Positions 22,717 through 34,549 are shown, counted from the first letter of the stretch. The stretch is DNA of 64,000 nucleotides from Dryococelus australis (GCA_029891345.1 CM057000.1:136198663-136262662), one strand, 5' to 3'. Numbers and translations are program-made. Notes: generated by a model not told the origin, from the sequence alone.

Positions 22717-23151
22717 TTCCTTATGCCAGTGTTATTCCAGGATACAGACGAGTGTGGTTTCGAATTGAAGAATATAGTCCACTATAGATACAGATGTGCA
22801 ACGGAGATGACCATTGGCGTTTCTCGTTAATTAGTCATGATGATACTTTAAAAGTTTTCGACATTTTTATGGGCCAAGTTTTTGTGCTTTGTATAGTTTG
22901 CATCCTGACAGCAAGCTACATTCCAGTGAGAGTCAACTAACATTTGAAGCGCACATCACGAAATATGCAACATACAAGAAAATCAAATACATAATGCAGA
23001 AGGAATGCAGTTGCTGTTCTCTTGCTATAGTATGGAGCAAACAATGTAACAACAAGGAACATTTTACGTACATAGGAAACCAAGAATGAACTACTCAGTG
23101 TGATATGTGGAATTGTAAAGTTTGGCTTAGTAAGAACACTTAAATGATGGC
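22717..23151 (+). pseudogene. Tandem module gene 2 (two modules, decayed)
   Basis: Module 2A (VIPGYRRVWFRIEEY, then TAG at 22785-22787, then IQMCNGDDHWRF) and module 2B (KKIKYIMQKE, then QCNNKEHFTYIG) match 1A and 1B in order and spacing. At least one in-frame stop and one or more frame changes break it. The tail CDMWNCKVW parallels the gene 1 tail. It is a duplicate of gene 1 that has lost coding capacity. Confidence 0.5.
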
Positions 23152-23197
23152 AACCCAGATTATACAAAAGAGAATTTTTAGTAATTGACTTTCAATC

Positions 23198-23587
23198 ATG
23201 GCTTGCATCTTCAACCCTACAGACATATGCGAAATCCTACAAATAGGATACAGAAGAGTATTCTTTAAGATGTATGATGGTATTTTACAAGTTCAAATCT
23301 GCAACAATATAGAACATTGGTGCTACACTTTCAATAACAGTCTCGGCACTCGCTTTGGTGAAGGCATAGCATGCAACAATTGCGCTGTGAGATATTTCCG
23401 CCCCAACAGGGACTTACCATCAACATTAGAAGATTTGATGATTGCCAGTCTTAGCGAGGAGCTTGAAGAGGAGCGTGGACATGGAGTTATCATTTACCAA
23501 CTCACCATATCTCAGGAATCACCATTCGCTGGAAGGAGACCGGTGCCGGGGAAATCCGCAACTTTATTTTCCTACAAGGAGACTTAG
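23198..23587 (+). CDS. Tandem module gene 3 (one module, intact)
   Basis: A 129-codon uninterrupted frame. One module (GYRRVFFKMYDGILQVQICN and then NIEHWCY) is followed by FGEGIACNNCAVRYFRPN (a CxxC pair) and an acidic stretch (SLSEELEEERG). This is the only intact member of the trio. A poly-T tract and then an AATAAA signal at about 23681 follow, suitable for a short plus-strand transcript. Function unknown; the Cys/His/Trp conservation suggests a small structural or metal-stabilised fold, which is inference. Confidence 0.5.
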   Translation: MACIFNPTDICEILQIGYRRVFFKMYDGILQVQICNNIEHWCYTFNNSLGTRFGEGIACNNCAVRYFRPNRDLPSTLEDLMIASLSEELEEERGHGVIIYQLTISQESPFAGRRPVPGKSATLFSYKET

Positions 23588-23725
23588 TTTTTTTTTTTTT
23601 TTTCAATGTGTAAATTATATGCGTGTGAAATGGCTAATTCTGAATAATGTTCTCGCCGATATACAAGTATAGGTTTATTAATAAAGGTTTTTATTCTGTA
23701 ACTTATAACATAGCATATTCACATT

Positions 23726-24088
23726 TTGTTGTTAAGGAAATGTGTGTCAGACATTCATTTAAAATTTACATATTTGTCTGAACCTTTGTTGGCACATACT
23801 AAACCATGTAGTTTTGATTCCAGTTTAACTAATTGCAATAGATTGAAATGTCTTGTAAACCAATACAGGCCGCATAGAGTAGATGGAAAGCTCACGGGTG
23901 AGCGAATTGTATCACCATTTTGTAAGGAAGAAAAAAATCTCATTTATAATACAATGTTTTGCCCTATCAGTATTGTGAAGAAAGTGATAATAATCTTCAT
24001 ACTTTATATGATTGTAGCAAAAACAAGATTGGTTACACATCTCATACTGGACGAGTTTCGTCAATGTGTCATGTGCATTGAGCAATAA
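23726..24088 (+). CDS. Hypothetical 120-aa ORF of element 1
   Basis: An uninterrupted frame with no recognised domain and a hydrophobic stretch near residues 80-100 (IVKKVIIIFILYMIVA) that could be a membrane segment. An AATAAA overlaps its stop (about 24084). Whether it is expressed is uncertain. Confidence 0.3.
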   Translation: MLLRKCVSDIHLKFTYLSEPLLAHTKPCSFDSSLTNCNRLKCLVNQYRPHRVDGKLTGERIVSPFCKEEKNLIYNTMFCPISIVKKVIIIFILYMIVAKTRLVTHLILDEFRQCVMCIEQ

Positions 24089-24220
24089 AATTAGCAAAAA
24101 TAACATTTTCACCTAATTCACCTAATTTTACTTTAAACATTAAAGAATGATTTTATCAATATACATAAATTGTTCCTTGCTAATTGTTCTCAGTCAAGTA
24201 TTGGATAGCAAACAAGTAAC

Positions 24221-24682
24221 ATGACGTATTTTCATCCTGCAAATCATTACGTCAGTGTCAAACCAGAAAAGTCTAATGTGAGTTACACACTATGGCATAC
24301 CGGACTTCTCTGTGAATTTACGGAAACTTGCGACAGTGTATTCCATTTTAAATTGATTTATTTTCCACTTATAAATGAAAAAAGCCATGAATTTATATCA
24401 TGCGGTGATAGCACGAAATGTCCTGTGTTTTACATTATTGTAACACCGCTTTCATCTAGTATTGAAGATGTGCATTTATATTATATTGAAACAAACCTAG
24501 ACTTGGTTGAAAGTATAATTTTGCATTCTCCGGATTGTAAAGACATTTGTGTACAAACAAACAGGTTAAAGCCAGGGCATAAGAAACACTCCCTCCTTGA
24601 AAACAGAGTCAGAGTTCAAGAAGGGGAACTGGATCCAATTTTAAGAAAATGCATGATAACCTTTGTTTATGGAAGTTGCTGA
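24221..24682 (+). CDS. Intact 153-aa hypothetical protein of element 1
   Basis: An uninterrupted frame starting MTYFHPANHYVSV, with eight Cys residues spread over its length and alternating hydrophobic patterns (VSYTLWHTG, HFKLIYFPL, VFYIIVTPL, VHLYYIE) that suggest a beta-rich fold, possibly a jelly-roll or immunoglobulin-like sandwich. I cannot assign it to a family. Upstream TCAGTC at about 24192 could serve as an initiator. Its intactness beside a decayed polymerase is notable. Confidence 0.45.
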   Translation: MTYFHPANHYVSVKPEKSNVSYTLWHTGLLCEFTETCDSVFHFKLIYFPLINEKSHEFISCGDSTKCPVFYIIVTPLSSSIEDVHLYYIETNLDLVESIILHSPDCKDICVQTNRLKPGHKKHSLLENRVRVQEGELDPILRKCMITFVYGSC

Positions 24683-24945
24683 CAGTTTATAAAAATATAT
24701 ATAAAAAAAATGTTGCAACTAAATTTTTTAAACAGCTTGTGTTTGTATATATTTTTGAAATAATTGTCTAATATGTTTTGTATCATCCTGTATTTGCTAC
24801 TGTTAAAAATTTTGTATATAAATTTTGGAGCAACCTGTACTTGCTTGTTTAATGCTGTGTATATATATTTTTTAAATAATTTTATAATTTGTCTAATCTC
24901 CTGTATTTGCTTGTGTATGTTTTGGAAAACTCTGTAGTATAACAC

Positions 24946-24948
<3 letters not shown>

Positions 24949-25030
<82 letters not shown>
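24949..25030. repeat. (AT)n microsatellite
   Basis: About 82 bp of pure AT dinucleotide. It generates long artificial Tyr-Ile open frames on the minus strand that are not genes. Confidence 0.97.
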
Positions 25031-25033
<3 letters not shown>

Positions 25034-27016
25034 TGTGTGTGTCTTTTAAAAATTTTATACATAAATTTGTGAAACCAGCTGTATTTGTATACATTTTTGT
25101 CAATAAAATATGTTTTAAAATGAATTTTTACTATTATTTATAAAATCCCTTTACAACTGTGAACTACTTTCCTTAAGAGAGGAAAAGGGAATAAAAATGT
25201 CTTAACAGAGAGAGAGAGAAAGAGAGATTCTTAAAACATGTTTGGTTTCTATCAAACTATGTTGCAAAACCAAGTACTAGTGTTGTAAAGAAAAATTCAG
25301 ATAACAAACAAACTTATTCGCTTGCAAATATTATATTTAACTAAAAAATATTTGAACCTGTCTCCTGGCAAAGATGTCTGCTGGTAAAATGTAGTATTAT
25401 TTTTACAACATGCCAAAAATACATAAAAAAGATTTTATTCTTTCGCCAGTCCCCATAGAGTAATCGGATTATGCATTAGTAGGAGGCTCTGGCTTCGAAT
25501 CCCAAATAACGCATGATTAATATTAGTTAGTTTCTCGATTCGAGCCCCGGTTAGGTGATGTACGATTTTGATCTAGTTTGTGTGTTCGAGTCCCAGTTAG
25601 GTCATGTATGAATGTAAGGCAGTTACCATAATGCATAGAAGGAATAATGAAAGAATCACTTAATTAAAAAATATATAAATAAATGTTAGTAATTCATTCC
25701 TATACATTAAAGGGTGTAAACTGTGTTGAACCATAGTAAATAGCATTAAATTCTGGGTTAGAAACCTCATATTGGGAAAAACTTGTTTTGCTATTATAAT
25801 TGTTTGTATGCGAAATCATTAAATAAGAACATAGTTCAAATCTAATCACTTAAAACCGAATAAATACACATATTCCAGCATATACAGGCTAAATATCAAA
25901 AACGCATTAAAACCTTTTAATTTACAAGAAAGCTGGTTAAACTTTAGCTTAAAATGTTTCAAATATGTAATTTGTTCGTTTTAAGTAACTTTGAGGTGAA
26001 TTACGAAATTTAAAATTTGGCAACAAGGGAGGATGTCTCGCCTATAATGGGGAATCCTGCCCGCAGCTCGCCATTTGCTGTTCTGTCTTCATGGAGCGAG
26101 GAGCTCCCCTCTAGAGTGCAGGTGTATTGTGACAACTGTGAACCAGTTTCACCCATACCTCAGCCCACTGGAGCTGGTACCGGATGTTCGCGATAAGGGC
26201 ATGAATCGCTCACGCTCGGGAACCTGCTCACTGCTAGCCTAGCTCTGTTGGCATCTTCCGCAACAGGGTTGTGCGGCCAAGGAACTTTTTGCTTCATAAC
26301 TTCAGCCCTGCTGCCAGCTTACTGCTCGCTGTGGAATACGGCCGACCGCCTGTAGGAGCACGGACCCCAGCGTTCACCTGACGAAGAGGGATACCGCTCA
26401 ACCTGTCTGACATGGGTTCAAGTCTTATTCCAAGTCTACCACATTCACTGCTAGCCTTTATGTAAATGAACAATTTTTAAAATACTTAATGTATTTTTTA
26501 TCTTTTGGTGTAAGTTCTTAAAACATTTAGGAAATTTTATTGCATTTTTGTAAATTCGTTTAATCTTTTATGTAACTTTTACCGATTTTTTGTAACTTTG
26601 ATCACGTTTTTGTAAATTTACTTAATTTTTTAGTAGCTTTTAGTAATTTTTATGTTTTTTTTTGCAAAATTGCTTAATCATTTTACAATTTGAATGAAAT
26701 TTAATTAAAATTGTTACAATTTGAATGAAATTGTCATAAAATCGTTTAACCTTTTTACAATTTGAATGAAATTTATGTAGAATTGTTTACAATTTGGTAA
26801 CTTTTTTATAAAATTCTTTAACATTTTTAAAATTTGAATGAAATTTACTTCAAATCATTTACAATTTGAATTAAATTTACTTAAGTATATTAAACATTTT
26901 TACAATAGAATGAAATCATTATATTTCATAGCACTTTGCTTCACGCTTACAATATATGATTATTAAGCTACTTTTTAAGTACTGTTACATATTTTAAGAA
27001 GTTTTTAAGATTTTTC

Positions 27017-27525
27017 AAGGGCGGGTTAATGTGTGTATGATGAGTATGAATTATGGAACAGCTAAAAGAAGGGAGAACTATGCCATTTATGCCTAGCATG
27101 AGGGGGAGGTGCATAACCACAGCTCACAAGCTTGTTCTGAGTGAGTTGTTTGGAGAAGGATGTCTGTGTGATGGGTAAATGGACATTGAATACTTCTAAC
27201 AAATGAAATGTTTTGTTGTGTGATGGGGTGATTTGGGTTTATAATTTTATGTCGTTTAAGAGATGTTTAAGGGTGAGTTGCTGTGTATTTGAAGTATGAA
27301 TTATGGAGTGAGAAAGAAATTAGAGGAAACTATGCCAAGCTATGCACAGCATGTCTGTAGAGTGCACATAATTGTCCTATTCTCTGCTCTGAGTGAGTTG
27401 TTTGGTGATGGATTATCTGTGTGATGGATAAATGGACATTGAGTACTTCTAACAAATGAAATGTTTTGATGCATGACAGGGTGTTTTGGGTTTATAATTT
27501 TAGGTAGTTTTAAGAGATTTTGTTT
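27017..27525. repeat. Tandem duplication of a ~250-bp non-coding unit
   Basis: Copies at about 27017-27262 and 27263-27525 share, in order, GTATGAATTATGGA, AACTATGCCA, CTGAGTGAGTTGTTTGG, AAATGGACATTGA(A/G)TACTTC and TTGGGTTTATAATTTTA. Divergence between copies is substantial, so the duplication is old. No open frame spans it. Confidence 0.75.
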
Positions 27526-28850
27526 TCAAAGTTGTTGGGTAACTGCGAGTGACAGTGTGTGGGGAAATGTGCTGCAAATCATTTTAGGCTGGAAATTGTT
27601 TTATCTTTGTAAGTAGATAGAGAGTTCAGTAGTTTGACATTATTTTTTATTTGAGTGAATAGTACTAGTAAAATGTCTTAAATGTTTAGTTTAAGAGTGT
27701 TGGTTTACTAAGTTAGTATTATTAATATAGAGTGTTACTCCCTTGCTAATAAATTTTTATATGAAATTCATTATACCATTTATAAAAGGTTTTGATGGTG
27801 TAAAGTATTTTTATGGTGTACTCTAGTACTTTTTATGGTATAAACAGTTTTTGACAGTGTATACAAGTTTCATTTTAATGGTGTAAAGTATTTTTGAAGG
27901 TGTACACTACTACTTATATTTTTACAGTGTACAATATTTTTGTTTTTGATGGTGTTAACTATTTTCGATGGTGTACGCTAGTTTTGATGGTGTTGAGTAA
28001 TTCACATTTTTTTTAAAGCACATTAAGATGTCAAGTTTTCTTCTCTTAAACAAATTGGTTTTGATAATCAAAATTAAAAATCTAAGCTTAAAATTCAATG
28101 CAATAGTGTGAGTTTAAATTTCAATGTTGTAAAAGCAGTCTGCTTGCTCCAAATGCAAAAGTTGTGAAAGATAGGTGAGGCGAGCCAGGTCAGGTAGCGT
28201 GGTGTTTTATGGAGGTGAGCTGTGTGATGGCAATTCGCATCGCGAACTGAAGTCGTTGGAGAGGTGGGGATGGAGGGGAAGTGGCCAGTCTCCCTCCTAC
28301 CTTTATCATACAGGCGACTGTAGCACTTGCCCAGTACAAAGAGCAGGGAAGGGGAGCAGGTGGGTGAAGGGGAGCGGTTACTAAAACATTATTCATTCTC
28401 TCACTACCTCATGCACAGCTCATGCCCGCACTCGCAGCCTTAACTCTAGTCTGCTGTCTATTATCTTACACTGCTCCGCACATCGCATCGTCCTCTTCAG
28501 CTGTTGTAATCTGACTTTCGCTCGCTCCCCATGCATTCAGTTATCGGCCGCCCTCTACCTGGCTATGTTCACGAGCCTTAAGAAAACCTCATTCGCGGTA
28601 TATTTTATAAACACGTTGTTGTAGTCGACTGCCTTTCCCAAACACACATTTTACCTGATATTATTTTATTTCAAATAAAGAATGTCCTTAATATTAATAA
28701 TACAAAATTTATTTTAACTATGTTGTGGTGAGGGAATAAAGTGGGATTCTTTTTCTCTGTTTCAGAACAATGTGGCACTTCGCATTTATTTATTGTTGTG
28801 TCATAACTATTATATCAGGGAAACAAAAGACACTTTAGTTACGATTTAAA

Positions 28851-29402
28851 ATGAGTGAGCGTAAATGGCAAAGAATTGACAGCTTGCTTGAAGATCTTTA
28901 CATAAGAGATTCCGATTCTGAATCGCCGACCCAAAGACATCCTACTGTGAGCTTTCAAGACAGTGCCCCTTTGCCTAAGTGGACACGAGTTGATATTTTG
29001 CAAGATGATCTCTACTTAAGTGATTCTAGCATGGGTTGACTTACAGAGAGATCTCATACAACAAAAGGTCGACATGTGTCTGTTTCCCCCAAACAAGAAA
29101 AGTTTGATCTTTTGATGGGTGATTTATTTCCATCCAACTCGGAAAATTCTTGTGATTCAGACAATGCTCCATCTGTCACACAACCGACTTTACAGTCAAT
29201 TAGAAATATATATCCTAGCAAGCCGGAAAATAATTCGTTTTCCGAGTCCCCAGCCTCAGTGGAGCCTTTGCCATACCTGACAAATGAGCTATTGGCTACA
29301 GTGTTTGCAGGTAGACTAACTGATGTGTGGATAGTTAAAGATAGGCTTAACAGTGATATGGATTTTTATTATTGTTCTCAGGGTGTAAAGCCCATTTATT
29401 AA
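28851..29402 (+). CDS. Acidic triplicated-motif ORF with one in-frame TGA
   Basis: The frame starts MSERKWQRIDSLLEDLYIRD, has a single TGA at 29037-29039, and continues in the same frame to 29402 (183 codons plus TGA). It carries three copies of one short motif about 35-40 residues apart: WQRIDSLLEDLYIRDSDSE, WTRVDILQDDLYLSDS and QEKFDLLMGDLFPSNS. The repeats are acidic amphipathic segments resembling short linear binding or transactivation-type motifs, which is inference from composition. It lies directly before the polymerase and could be its N-terminal extension or a separate regulatory gene. The TGA is most simply an inactivating mutation. Confidence 0.5.
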
Positions 29403-29479
29403 CCTTAATATTGGCATCACCCTGGCCTATTAGAGTATCTGTTACCATAGCAGGCAAGTACTTTAAATCCCTCACAATG

Positions 29480-32400
29480 GGTAAGGTACTACAGAAACCT
29501 TTTACTTTCAAAGTAAAGCCATCCCCATAGTGCACTCATCCAATGTGGGTTTAATCTATGATGATAACATAATCCCTTATCTTACTAACAAACTTGAGGA
29601 GTTTAGTGTGTGTGGTTCTGGCTGGAGTCTGCAAATATTGACATACATGGATGTGCATGTGTCTCAATACTGAGCGTTCACTGTTGATGATGCGCACACT
29701 AAATAACCAAAGTTTATTGCTGACAGGAGGGCTTGTGTCGATGTAGACTGCCCAGAGGGATTGTGTTTCCACTATGCCATAATAACATCTTTGTATCCTG
29801 GCACACAGAACTCTCACAGAACTACTTCATATCCAAAACCTCACGAGGTTTTGAATACTGAAGGTCTGGCGACACCTGTAGCCATACCGGATATTCGTAA
29901 GTTATAGGAGAACAATTCTATTTCTACCAATGTCTACTGTGTGGTAGACAAAGATATCAATATAATTGATGAAACTTGTGAAAATGGTGGGAGTGTTGTA
30001 CCCATGCATATTACTCCTGTACATCATGACAAACATGTGAATATTTTGGCTATTCGCACTAGTGGAAATTCTGCTCTTTTGCACTTTGTATGCATTAGAA
30101 ATTTGTCAGGCTCGTTGGTAGTCAGTTGGGAAACAAGAAAAACATGTTTGCGATCATTGTCTCCAGTATTTCAGACCTGAGGAGAAACTCACAAGCCAAA
30201 CTATTCTTTGCCAGCAACAAAAAGCTGTTCGCAATACTTTCCCTACTGGTAACGACAAGTACTTGGAATTTAAAGATTATAGCAAACAGCAGAGACTGGG
30301 TTTCGCTGCCTATTGCGACGTTGAAAGTAGCCTGAAACCCAGGTCCACCTGCTTGCCTAATGATGAAACGAGTAATACAACTACCATCAACCAACATATT
30401 TCATATGCTTGTAGCAATTTGTTGGTTAGTTCATACAATCCAAGTTTATCAAACTATTTTGAGTTTGTGGCTGCTGATTGTATGTACCAATTAGTTGATA
30501 AATTAATTGAACTTACAAAGTGGGTTGCAGGAATTTACAGCATGATTGTTCCGACGAAGTTAGGTTGGCAGCTCAGAAAAGTTGTGACATTTGTAATGAA
30601 AGCTCAGTACAGATGATTTTGTGGTCGATCATGACCATCAGATGGGCGAAATCAGAGGTCGCCCACATAATTAGTGCAACTTGAATTTCAGACTGCCAAA
30701 GAGACAAATTTTTGCTGTTTTTCATAACCTGAAAAACTATGATGCTCACTTTCTCATAAAGCCCTTGGCTAAACGTCATGTAACACAGCCCTATGGAACC
30801 ATGGTAATCGTAAACCCAGGGAAAATTCAAATAATTGGAATCACCCTAGATAAAAACAAATGTATTAGCAAACAAATTCCCAATGGGATTGATTTCAATG
30901 GAAAGATGCAATATTTCAAACTACATTTTATTGACTCATTCAAATTCATGAGCACCTCTCTGGAAACTTTGGCAGGCAATTTGCTACCTGCGAAATTGAG
31001 TATCACCCGCTCGATGTTTCCAGACAACACCCAATTCTAATTGGCGAAACAGAAGGGAGTTTTTCCTTATGACTTTGTTAAGTCGCCAGACAGTCTGATG
31101 TGCAAGTGACTCCCACCAAAGGACGCATTTCATAAAGGATGCATTTCATAATGTGATGACAGGCAATGGCATTAGCAAAGAGGATTACGCTCATGCCCAA
31201 GACGCATGGAATGCGTTAAACTGTATAAACTTGCTGCAGTATGCCATTCATTACTTATGAGTGGACACATTTTTTTCTGGCAGATGTTTTTGACAATTTC
31301 AGGACCATATGTTTGGCTCATTGTGGTCTTAACCCTGCCATGTACATCACAGCTCCATATCTTTTATGAGACACTTTATTGTCAATGATATTTGCGCCAC
31401 TAGAGTTGTTGACTGACCCAGACATGTATTTTTTTGTAGAACGCTGGGTTAGGGGCGGCATTACCCAGGTTTCAAGAATGCGTGCCGAAGTCAATCAATA
31501 TTTTCATGGGTGAACATTACAACCCCAGTGTGGTATCGAAATATAAATGCTATTTTGACGTCAATGGGCTGTACAGTCATACGATGCGATCCAGGCTTCC
31601 AATTGGCAATTTTGAGTGTGTTAAGGTTGACGTGTTTTCAACTTGGGATTTTTCAAATATGGTGAATGGCGGTAACACTTTTTTTTCGCATAAGTGTATC
31701 TGTCTTTTCCGGACGAATATCATTATGCACTATCTGATCTGCCTTTGGCTCCAGAAAAAGGCATACGCCTGAGTGGCTCGCATGAGAAAATTCTTTTGAC
31801 ACTCGCACCGCGGAAGAAATATGTTTTACGCGGGAAACACTGAAGCACTATTTGATGTACAGGATCAAACTAGACTCTGTTCGTCGCATTTTAAGCTATG
31901 ATCAGAAAGCATAGGTGGAGCCCTACATCGAATTTTATATTGAGAAATGTGCTCAGGCTGCGAACGAATTCGAGAATAATTCCGTTTATGGAAAAAACAC
32001 TGCAGAATGTCTGCCGTGAAAGGGACATAAGAGTTGTTTCGAGATATGACACGATCAATGGGGCTGCAAGGCTGATAGGGCGTCCAACATTTCAGGAAAA
32101 GCATATTAACGATGAAAACTTGGTCCTTATCGAGACGTCAAAGAGTTCTGTTGCATTCAACAAACCTTTGTGCACTGGTGTTGCCATTCTTGATCTTTCA
32201 AATTTACCACTCTATGAATTTCATTTTACTATATGTGTACAAAATTTCCTCCGCCAGCTTTGCACCTCCTCTATTGTGATACCGATTCCTTGGTGTATTC
32301 TGTTGCTTGTGATAACATTTATAAAGCAATTTCCCAGATTTAAAGGTGCAGTTTGATAAATCCAACTATGTGCTCAATAACCCGCAAAAATTCCCCCTCA

Positions 32401-32689
32401 AGAACAAAGGCCATACTGGGGTGATGAAAGATGAATATGCTGATCGCATCATCACACACTTTGTGGGTTTACGTCCTAAGCTTTACACATACGTTGTTGC
32501 GAATGAGCAATGTATACATAAGGTGAAGGGTGTAAAACCTAATGTGTTACAGTCACTCAGGTACAAGGATTATCGAGATGCCTCGAAAATTGCACAAGGG
32601 TTACGGGGACCCAAGGTAGTATTGTTAGGTATGGATGATCAGTACATTGAGGCATATGGAGTATCAACCCTACCTTGGGGGCACTAAAA
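29480..32689 (+). pseudogene. polB: Protein-primed family B DNA polymerase of element 1 (decayed)
   Basis: Successive fragments in different frames give a full Polinton-type DNA polymerase. They are an N-terminal domain (LEEFSVCGSGWSL about 29590; ADRRACVDVDCPEG about 29720), a Cys-containing finger around 30150-30240, the VVDHDHQMGEIRGRPHN block at 30611-30670, the exonuclease-region FHNLKNYDAHF (about 30717), a PYDFVKSPD segment at 31065, DPDMYFFVE about 31415, the palm motif A region YFDVNGLY about 31551, and motif C YCDTDS at 32273-32290. The thumb/C-terminus ends STLPWGH at the stop. At least eight frame changes or stops interrupt it, so no functional enzyme is possible. Motif C is still intact. 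Orientation is plus and its end lies ~1.9 kb from the right TIR. Confidence 0.85.
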
Positions 32690-34549
32690 AATCGCTACAT
32701 AATTTTTTTTTATTTCCTCCTAACAATAGTTAAGCACCACAATGAATACAGCCCACCCACGACACCACAACTGCCAGTACCATGCCGCCAATGGCATCTG
32801 TCTGCCACCACCACACACATCTTCTGTTCCACAGTCAACATCACATCTATCTACAGCTGTCTGCAATCTCTACATCTGTTTGCAACACCTGTTGCATAGT
32901 CATCAATGCTGCTGCTAACTGTTTGCCAATCTGTAAGGCATTACAAAACTACAATATCAATACTCCTGATACAACTGTTTTCAATACATTTGCCCTTACA
33001 AAATAATAAGAAGAAATTCACAGTGTAATATAACATCCTCTGGAAACTGTGTGCATGTGAGTGTGTTTAAACCAGTTGTTGGCGTGTGTAGGTGTCTGAC
33101 ACATAAATTCCTGGACATGACGTATAAACGCCTTAAGTGTGCGACATCATTGTATAAAATAAATGTATATAGATCGTTATAGGTAAAAGACAATCTCCAA
33201 ATCGACATAGAATGTATGAAAATTTATTTTCATAATTTATTTTATATAAAAATGTATTTTTGATCTTGTTTTTTTTCTGCTTAATCTGTGTAAGAATATT
33301 CAGAATTGTTGTAGTAAACTGTAATAGTGTGAAGATGTACACAACATCGAAATGAAATATTGTAAATATAGTAATATGTATTTTATTGTTAATATTAAAT
33401 ATTTTTTAAAATGTCCTGTTCTTAGAATGTCATTGATGAAATGTTAGGTAATTTAGTTCTTTAAATGTGATTGAAAAAATGTTCGGTAATTTAGTTTTTT
33501 AAATGTGATTGAAAAAATGTTAGGTAATTTAGTTTTTTTAATGTGATTGAAAAAATGTTTGGTAATTTAGTTTTTTAGATGTTTGTTGTAAATTAAATTC
33601 TCTTGAAATATATATTTTAGTGTAAGTGAAAAAAAATTATTTTTGTATATATTAGTTTAATTTGGATTATAAAAGGATAGAAAAAAGTTTGCTATAAATT
33701 AAATTTTTGTGTGAGTCATTGTAAATATTTAGCTTATGAGGATGAATTTTGAAAAGAAAATTTGAAGTAAAATGTTTTATGTTAAAAATGAGTAATGTGA
33801 CTACTTATTTACTGGTTTGTCATTCCTCATGTCATTATTTGTTGTATGATGATTATATAAAATTTTAATACTACTAAAGAGAGAAATTTGAAACAAAAAT
33901 GTTAGTAAACTTGTAACGAGTGGGTCACTTATAGTAAGCTTTTCAGGTGTCTATTTAAACTCAGGTAACTGGTGCCTTTCACAAGAAAATACAAATTTCA
34001 CTCTTCAGTTTTTGTGAGGAACAAAAATATATTTATACATTTTTAAAGTAACATTTTAACTAAAATTTAATCAAGCAACTCTGAATGACTGAAGGGAGGA
34101 TTATAAAAGTGATGGAAAAAAGAATCCAACATCTGAATGAATGAATTTAAAACCAAAGGAGAGGGAACACTAGAATCTCGAGGAAACCTCCGTCGACACA
34201 ACTCAACTTGAAGGATCCTGGGTGACACAATTAATAGGGAAAGTCGACTAACATGAATACCTCTTAGGAGCCAGGTGGAAAAAGCTCCTTTCAACACACA
34301 ATAGCTCCAAGAACGTTTCCCACTGACCTTCACATCTACAGCAGCGAGAATTTGAGTTCAGCTAACTTTTAAACAGATATATTTTGCCACACCAAACAAA
34401 TTACTACTACTACTACTATTACGACTTTAATGAGGAACTAACACGATGGTGTCTGGTGGTAAAGCATGATCATACTTTTTGTATTTAATATAAAATTTAA
34501 CTCTGTTACTTAATATTCATCTTCTCTGGATACATTGTTAACGTAGTTG
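32690..34549. other. Element 1: right non-coding region
   Basis: AT-rich. A ~38-bp unit (ATGTTAGGTAATTTAGTTTT then AAATGTGATTGAAAA) is repeated about four times at 33433-33580. No gene is recognised; frames at 32675-33006 and 33133-33342 lack domains. Confidence 0.55.

Larger units (their letters stand above)
24683..28850. other. Element 1: 4.2-kb non-coding central region
   Basis: Contains an (AT)n microsatellite (24949-25030); three tRNA B-box-like words (CTTCGAATCCC, ATTCGAGCCCC, TTCGAGTCCC) within about 25490-25600; a GC-rich patch at about 26030-26420; T-rich degenerate repeats of TTTACAATTTGAATGAAATT at 26450-26930; a ~250-bp tandem duplication at 27017-27525; degenerate TTTTGATGGTGTA repeats at 27780-28000; and a second GC-rich patch at about 28160-28570. 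No open frame with a recognisable domain was found, which is unusual for a Polinton centre where capsid genes normally lie. Confidence 0.6.

Noticed and set aside
24667-25103. Two minus-strand open frames of 131 and 73 codons rich in Tyr-Ile
   Set aside because: They are generated by the (AT)n microsatellite and flanking AT-rich DNA; no domain.
25440-25620. tRNA genes suggested by B-box-like words
   Set aside because: No cloverleaf with paired acceptor and anticodon stems could be built; kept only as SINE/B-box resemblance.
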